Assembly: GCA_041678045.1 (NCBI GenBank)
Contig: JBAYOV010000011.1
Span: 11,444 to 75,443 of the forward strand
Length of the DNA stretch: 64,000 nucleotides
Origin: UBA2357 sp041678045
Lineage (GTDB): Bacteria > Pseudomonadota > Gammaproteobacteria > Burkholderiales > Rhodocyclaceae
Direction: 5' to 3'
This document shows, one piece after another, positions 59,887-64,000 of the stretch (the first letter of the stretch is position 1; each line of letters begins with the position of its first letter). A program made the position numbers and the translations under genes. The notes under the pieces are model-generated. The model searched no databases and was not told the origin of the DNA. It saw only the letters and a list, made by a program, of their open reading frames with translations.

Positions 59887-62800
59887 TCAGTGTGGGGCAC
59901 ACCAGGGCTGGCAGGCCAGCTGCAGGCGTTCGAGGTGCTGCTGGAGTTCGTCCAGGCGTGCGTCCACCGTGTCATCGCGGGTGTCTATGGCCTGTTCCAG
60001 GGCACGCGCGGCCTGCTCCAGGGTATAGGCGCATACGAAGCCGGCATTGCTGGCCAGCGTGTGCATGCGTCGGGCCGCTTCATCGCGTTCGCCGCGTGAC
60101 AGGGCCTGGCGGGTGTGGGCGACGGCTTCCGCATTGTCTTCGAACAGCATGCTCAGCAGGTGCAGGAACATTTCCCGATCCTGACCCAGTCGCTGTGCGG
60201 CGCGTTCGTGGTCGATGCCCTCAATCGCTGGAAACGCTTGCTCTGCATTTGCGGGGCAGGCGTGCGCCGTCACGCTGGGGGGGTGGGCGGCTGCGGCAGG
60301 TGAGTGGCTGCGGAGGGGCAGCCAGCGCTGGATGACGCTGGCCATCTGGTCCAGGTCCACCGGTTTGGGCAGCACGTCATCTGCACCGGCTTCGCGTGCA
60401 GCCTGTTGCTGGTCGTCGCGCACGCCAGCGGTGAATGCGATCAACGGTAGCGTGCGCAGCGCCGGCTCCTCGCGAATCAGGCGCATCGCGGTGAGGCCGT
60501 CCATCACCGGCATCTGGATGTCCATCAGCACTGCATCGAAACCCTGTGGCCGGGTGCGCAGCAACTGCACCGCCTGCTGGCCGTCGGCGGCCAGTGTGGC
60601 GCTGGCGCCTTCGAGCGCCAGTGCGCGCTCCACCAGATCGCGATTCATCGCGCTGTCGTCGACCACCAGTACATGGGCGCCGGCCAGCCGTGGGCCGTTG
60701 CTGGCGATGATGGAGGTGCGGGTGCTGTCCCCGTCGCTGTCGGGCAGAGTCGTGCAGTGCTCGAATGGCAACTCGAACCAGAAGGTGCTGCCCAGCCCGG
60801 GCTGGCTATGCACACCAATTTGCCCGCCCATCAGCCCCACCAGCCGCTTGCAGATGGACAGTCCCAGGCCGGTGCCCCCGAAGCGCCGGCCGATGCCGCC
60901 GTCCGCCTGTACGAAAGGGGAGAAGAGTTTGTCCTGCGCTTCGGCCGGAATGCCGATGCCGCTGTCCCGCACTTCAAAGCGCAGCCGCACCTCGCTGGCC
61001 GAGTCGGTGAGCATTCGGACATTCAGCGACACCGCACCCCGTTCGGTGAATTTGATCGCATTGGCGGTGAGGTTGAAGAGAATCTGTTCCAGACGCAGCC
61101 CGTCGCCGCGCAGCACACGGCAGCTGCCCGGTGGCGTGTCGATTCGTAGCTTCAGCCCCTTGCTGTGGGCGGCCTGTCCCATCAGGCTGTCGACATTGGC
61201 CAGCAGCCTGGCCAGATCGAAGGGGCGTGGCTCGATGCGCAGTTGTCCGGCTTCGATTTTCGACAGGTCGAGCACGTCGTTGAGGATGGTCATCAGCGAC
61301 TGTCCGGCGCTGCGTATGCGCTCCAGCATTTCGCGCTGGCGGGGTGCCAGGGTTTCGCGGCTCATCACTTGGGCAAGTCCGAGCACGGCGTTCATCGGCG
61401 TGCGGATTTCATGGCTCATGTGGGCGAGAAACTCGCTTTTTGCGGCATTCGCCGCAGCGGCAGCTTGCGATGCCTGTTGCAGGTCGTGCTCGTAGCGCTT
61501 GCGTTCGGTGATGTCCTCGACGATGAACAGGTAACGGTTGCCGGTATCCGGCGACACCTGCACAGGGGCGCAGGTGAGGTTGGCCCACACGATGCTGCCG
61601 TCGGGGCGCAGGTAGCGCTTGTTGAGCCGATAGCCGGCGGAGTGCCCCTGGCGCAGCCGGGCCAGTTGGGCGCGGCTTGCGGCGCGGTCGTCGGGGTGGG
61701 TGAGTTCGAGCGGGTCGCGGCCGGCCAGTGCCTCGGCAGGCAGGCCGACGATGTCGCCAAACACCCGGTTGGCTTCGGCGATGCGGCCACTGGCCGAATC
61801 GACCAGCACGACACCGAGCGGGGCCTGTTCGAAAATGACCCGGAAGCGGGCATCGGCCGCGCGCTGGTGCTGGAGGCTGAGCAGTTCCTGACGCTGCCGG
61901 TCGCGGCGCCACAGCAGGTAACCGCCGGAATACACCAGCAACAGCACCAGCGCGACGATCAGCGCAAGTGCCCGGCTGGTGGTGTCGATGCCCGAGTAGG
62001 CTTCGCGTTCGTCGATCTCGGCCAGCATCAGCCAGGGCGTGCCGGCCACGGCGGCGGCATACGCCAGTACCGGCACGCCACGGTAGTCGACCCCGCCGGC
62101 CAGAATGCCGCTTTGCCCCTGTGCGGCCCGGGCAGCCGGCAGTTGCGGGGCCTCCAGCGGCAGGGTGAGGGACAGGGCGGGGTCCTGGGTGTGGCGCAGC
62201 GGGGTGAGATAGCGTACGCCCTCCCCATTGCGGCGCACCAGATAGGTTTCTGCGCTGCGGGTGGGCACCGGCCAGGTGCTGACCAGCGGAAACAGTGCAT
62301 CCTTCGCCTTCCAGGTGAGATATACCGTGCCCAGCGGGGTGTCCTGCGCACCGCCGATCGGGGCCAGCACGCCGTAGCGTGCCTCGCCATCCGGTGCGAG
62401 GTACAGATCCACCAATTCGATGCGCGGTTCGTGCTGAATCTGCGCCATCTGTGCGACATGCACATCGGCGCGGGCGTCGCCCACCGAGACCACGGTGTTG
62501 CCGGCCCGGTCGACCACCGCCACGCCGGTCCATCCGCGTCCGCTTGCAGTGTGGGTGAGCCGGGCCTCGATGCGGGCCAGCAGCGCCGGGTTGCGAGCCG
62601 GGTCATCGAGCCATTCGTTGAGCAGCCAGTGTATTTCGGAGTGCGGGCCGAAGAACAGTTCGGCGTCGGCCTGGGTTTCGTGCAACCAGGCTTCGATTTG
62701 CTCGCGTTTCTGTTCGGCGATCACCGCCAGCGTGCGATGGGTTTCTCGACGGATTTCCTCGCTCAGCTTGCGCTGGGCCAGGCTGCCCACCAGGGCGGTG

Positions 62801-62892
62801 AGGATGGACAATACCAGTAGCGGCAGCGCAAAGCGCAGCCAGCGCGAAGAGCGCGAGGGGCTGGAGATGGGCGTGGAAGGGGCGCGGGTCAC
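59887..62892 (-). CDS. Membrane hybrid histidine kinase (dCache-PAS-HisKA-HATPase-REC-Hpt)
   Basis: This 1001-residue sensor has a transmembrane helix at ~20-40 (LRFALPLLVLSILTALVGSL), an extracytoplasmic dCache-like domain and a second helix near 305-325 (LALIVALVLLLVYSGGYLLW). PAS follows (FRVIFEQAPLGVVLVDSASG), then the H-box FLAHMSHEIRTPMNAVLGLAQ, ATPase motifs RFGGTGLGLSICKRL, a receiver (VLVVDDSAMN, LMDIQMPVMDG) and a C-terminal Hpt (RRMHTLASNAGF). In the Hpt the His is kept but the usual Lys-Gly after it is changed. Output partner unknown; the HTH-receiver gene nearby is a candidate. Confidence 0.93.
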   Translation of the reverse strand: MTRAPSTPISSPSRSSRWLRFALPLLVLSILTALVGSLAQRKLSEEIRRETHRTLAVIAEQKREQIEAWLHETQADAELFFGPHSEIHWLLNEWLDDPARNPALLARIEARLTHTASGRGWTGVAVVDRAGNTVVSVGDARADVHVAQMAQIQHEPRIELVDLYLAPDGEARYGVLAPIGGAQDTPLGTVYLTWKAKDALFPLVSTWPVPTRSAETYLVRRNGEGVRYLTPLRHTQDPALSLTLPLEAPQLPAARAAQGQSGILAGGVDYRGVPVLAYAAAVAGTPWLMLAEIDEREAYSGIDTTSRALALIVALVLLLVYSGGYLLWRRDRQRQELLSLQHQRAADARFRVIFEQAPLGVVLVDSASGRIAEANRVFGDIVGLPAEALAGRDPLELTHPDDRAASRAQLARLRQGHSAGYRLNKRYLRPDGSIVWANLTCAPVQVSPDTGNRYLFIVEDITERKRYEHDLQQASQAAAAANAAKSEFLAHMSHEIRTPMNAVLGLAQVMSRETLAPRQREMLERIRSAGQSLMTILNDVLDLSKIEAGQLRIEPRPFDLARLLANVDSLMGQAAHSKGLKLRIDTPPGSCRVLRGDGLRLEQILFNLTANAIKFTERGAVSLNVRMLTDSASEVRLRFEVRDSGIGIPAEAQDKLFSPFVQADGGIGRRFGGTGLGLSICKRLVGLMGGQIGVHSQPGLGSTFWFELPFEHCTTLPDSDGDSTRTSIIASNGPRLAGAHVLVVDDSAMNRDLVERALALEGASATLAADGQQAVQLLRTRPQGFDAVLMDIQMPVMDGLTAMRLIREEPALRTLPLIAFTAGVRDDQQQAAREAGADDVLPKPVDLDQMASVIQRWLPLRSHSPAAAAHPPSVTAHACPANAEQAFPAIEGIDHERAAQRLGQDREMFLHLLSMLFEDNAEAVAHTRQALSRGERDEAARRMHTLASNAGFVCAYTLEQAARALEQAIDTRDDTVDARLDELQQHLERLQLACQPWCAPH

Positions 62893-63066
62893 GTGTCGGG
62901 GGGCTGAAAGGCTGGCGTGAGCAGGCGGTTTCGTTCCGGCAGCATGGGCAGAAGGTCGCGACTATGCACCAGATGAGGGCGCCTGTCCACGGCGCTTCGC
63001 GTTGAGGCGTGCGGCTGCGGTGTATCATCGGTCGCATCGGGGCATCTGGCGGGAGGGCCGGACGCG

Positions 63067-63414
63067 ATGCATGAAATGTCGCTGGCCGAAAGCGTGCGAG
63101 GCATCATCGATGAGGCGGCTGCCGCGCAGGGGATTGTGCGGGTACGCACTGTGGTGCTGGAAATCGGGGCACTGGCTGCCGTGGAGGTGGAGGCGCTGCG
63201 CTTCTGTCTGGATGTGGTGCTGGCCGGCAGTGTGGCCGAAGGCGCCGGACTGCGCATCGAGTCTGTGCCGGGAGAGGGCGTGTGCGCAGCCTGTGCGCAG
63301 CGCTCGCCGATGCAGGTGCTGTACGAAGCCTGCCCGCACTGCGGCGCGTATGCGATGCGTGTGACCGGTGGCAACGGCATGCGGGTGCTGGAACTGGAAG
63401 TCAGCGGACAGTAA
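63067..63414 (+). CDS. hypA: Hydrogenase maturation nickel chaperone HypA
   Basis: This 115-residue protein inserts nickel into [NiFe]-hydrogenase with HypB. The N-terminal Met-His-Glu (nickel site) is present. The zinc site is formed by CAAC and CPHC in the C-terminal half, the standard arrangement. It is followed by hypB 18 bp downstream, so a hydrogenase accessory operon continues beyond the window. Confidence 0.94.
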   Translation: MHEMSLAESVRGIIDEAAAAQGIVRVRTVVLEIGALAAVEVEALRFCLDVVLAGSVAEGAGLRIESVPGEGVCAACAQRSPMQVLYEACPHCGAYAMRVTGGNGMRVLELEVSGQ

Positions 63415-63432
63415 GCAGGGAGTGAGCAGGGC

Positions 63433-64000
63433 ATGTGTGGTGTGTGTGGATGTGGTGGGACAGGGCCTTTGATCGGAGGCAAGCCGGCACGGCGCCGGCC
63501 GGTGAGCGATCGCGGGGCGACTCAGGGCTGGCGCCCGGTGGTAGCGGCGCCGGAGCCCGGACCCGGGGCAACTCCAGCGATGGCCGAAAGAACGGCAGCC
63601 CGCCCGGCCGGGGCGGATGAGCGCACACGCATGCTCCGGATCGAGCAGGACATTCTTGGCAAGAATGACCGGATTGCGGCACACAACCGGCAGTGGCTTG
63701 CGCAGCGGCGCATTCTTGCGCTGAATCTGGTGTCCAGCCCGGGTTCGGGCAAGACCACCCTGCTGGTGCGCACCCTGCAGACACTGGCCGGACGGGTGCC
63801 GGTGGCGGTGATCGAGGGCGATCAGCAGACCGAGCTCGACGCCGAGCGCATTCGTGCCACGGGCGTGCCGGCCCTGCAGATCAATACCGGCAAAGGCTGT
63901 CATCTGGATGCCGACATGGTGGCTCAGGCGTTTGTGCAACTGCCACTGGCCGATGACAGCCTGCTGCTGATCGAGAATGTGGGCAATCTGGTGTGTCCGG
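63433..64000 (+). CDS. hypB: Hydrogenase maturation GTPase HypB (3' end outside window)
   Basis: This open frame runs off the window. It begins with the N-terminal metal motif MCGVCGCG, followed by a Pro/Arg/Ala-rich linker of about 65 residues. The SIMIBI GTPase domain follows, with P-loop LVSSPGSGKTTLL, switch region VIEGDQQTELDAERI and LIENVGNLVCP. HypB hydrolyses GTP to drive nickel delivery by HypA. The linker lacks the long His-rich stretch of some rhizobial HypB proteins. Confidence 0.94.
   Translation, partial: MCGVCGCGGTGPLIGGKPARRRPVSDRGATQGWRPVVAAPEPGPGATPAMAERTAARPAGADERTRMLRIEQDILGKNDRIAAHNRQWLAQRRILALNLVSSPGSGKTTLLVRTLQTLAGRVPVAVIEGDQQTELDAERIRATGVPALQINTGKGCHLDADMVAQAFVQLPLADDSLLLIENVGNLVCP

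Noticed and set aside
1..64000. CRISPR arrays, prophage or replication origin
   Set aside because: No regularly spaced direct repeats, no phage structural or integrase genes, and no DnaA-box cluster or partition genes were seen.

Overview
This is a GC-rich, densely coded stretch of a betaproteobacterial chromosome. The order Rhodocyclales (Thauera/Azoarcus/Zoogloea-like denitrifiers) is my best guess. I infer this from gene content: a narK-narK-narGHJI-ppiC-narXL locus, YqiJ/YqiK-type flotillin genes, a PilVWXY1 minor pilin set and a dispersed 'LRQAQPER'-type palindromic repeat. There is no rRNA or other taxonomic marker to confirm it.

Layout. 1-2302: the end of a TorS-like hybrid histidine kinase converges on a TorR/ArcA-type regulator. 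2594-12933: a copper locus. cusF-cusC-cusB-cusA efflux genes read leftward, cusR-cusS and a CcoA-type copper importer read rightward, and a perfect palindrome (probable CusR box) lies in the divergent promoter. 13132-14649: two toxin-antitoxin pairs (TacAT type and MazEF type) lie tail to tail, bracketed by copies of the dispersed repeat. 14832-27716: a long leftward run, yjfI - pspA - yqiJ - flotillin - giant AAA ATPase - pyruvate-phosphate-dikinase-like protein - cupin. This looks like a membrane-maintenance module and holds the least understood proteins of the window. 27831-31702: pilV-pilW-pilX-pilY1 with a short PilY1. 31921-45535: the respiratory nitrate reductase locus with two nitrate transporters and the NarXL sensor system. 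45656-55501: adenine deaminase, a TlpA fusion protein, a GGDEF protein with two periplasmic binding domains, a VanX-type dipeptidase, a chemoreceptor and a CoA-transferase/hydrolase. 55623-63414: a DUF188 protein, tRNA-Ala(CGC), an XRE regulator, an HTH-receiver fusion, a lytic transglycosylase, a methyltransferase, a large hybrid kinase and hypA. The window ends inside hypB.

How the genes work together. Copper entry (CcoA) and copper exit (CusFCBA) sit beside one copper-responsive two-component system. Nitrate is sensed by NarX/NarL, imported by two NarK proteins and reduced at the membrane by NarGHI, with NarJ and a parvulin as assembly factors. The PspA/flotillin/AAA cluster probably responds to envelope stress.

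The most notable structural observations are these. (i) At least five copies of a palindromic, inverted-terminal-repeat element are present. Two have entered the signal-peptide regions of cusF and cusB without closing the reading frame. (ii) A TGA codon interrupts the last helix of the second NarK. (iii) A 155-bp insertion-sequence remnant supplies the stop codons of both flanking convergent genes. (iv) A very strong hairpin separates the nar structural operon from narX. (v) The dikinase-like protein has lost both its KaiC-type P-loop and the phosphohistidine domain.
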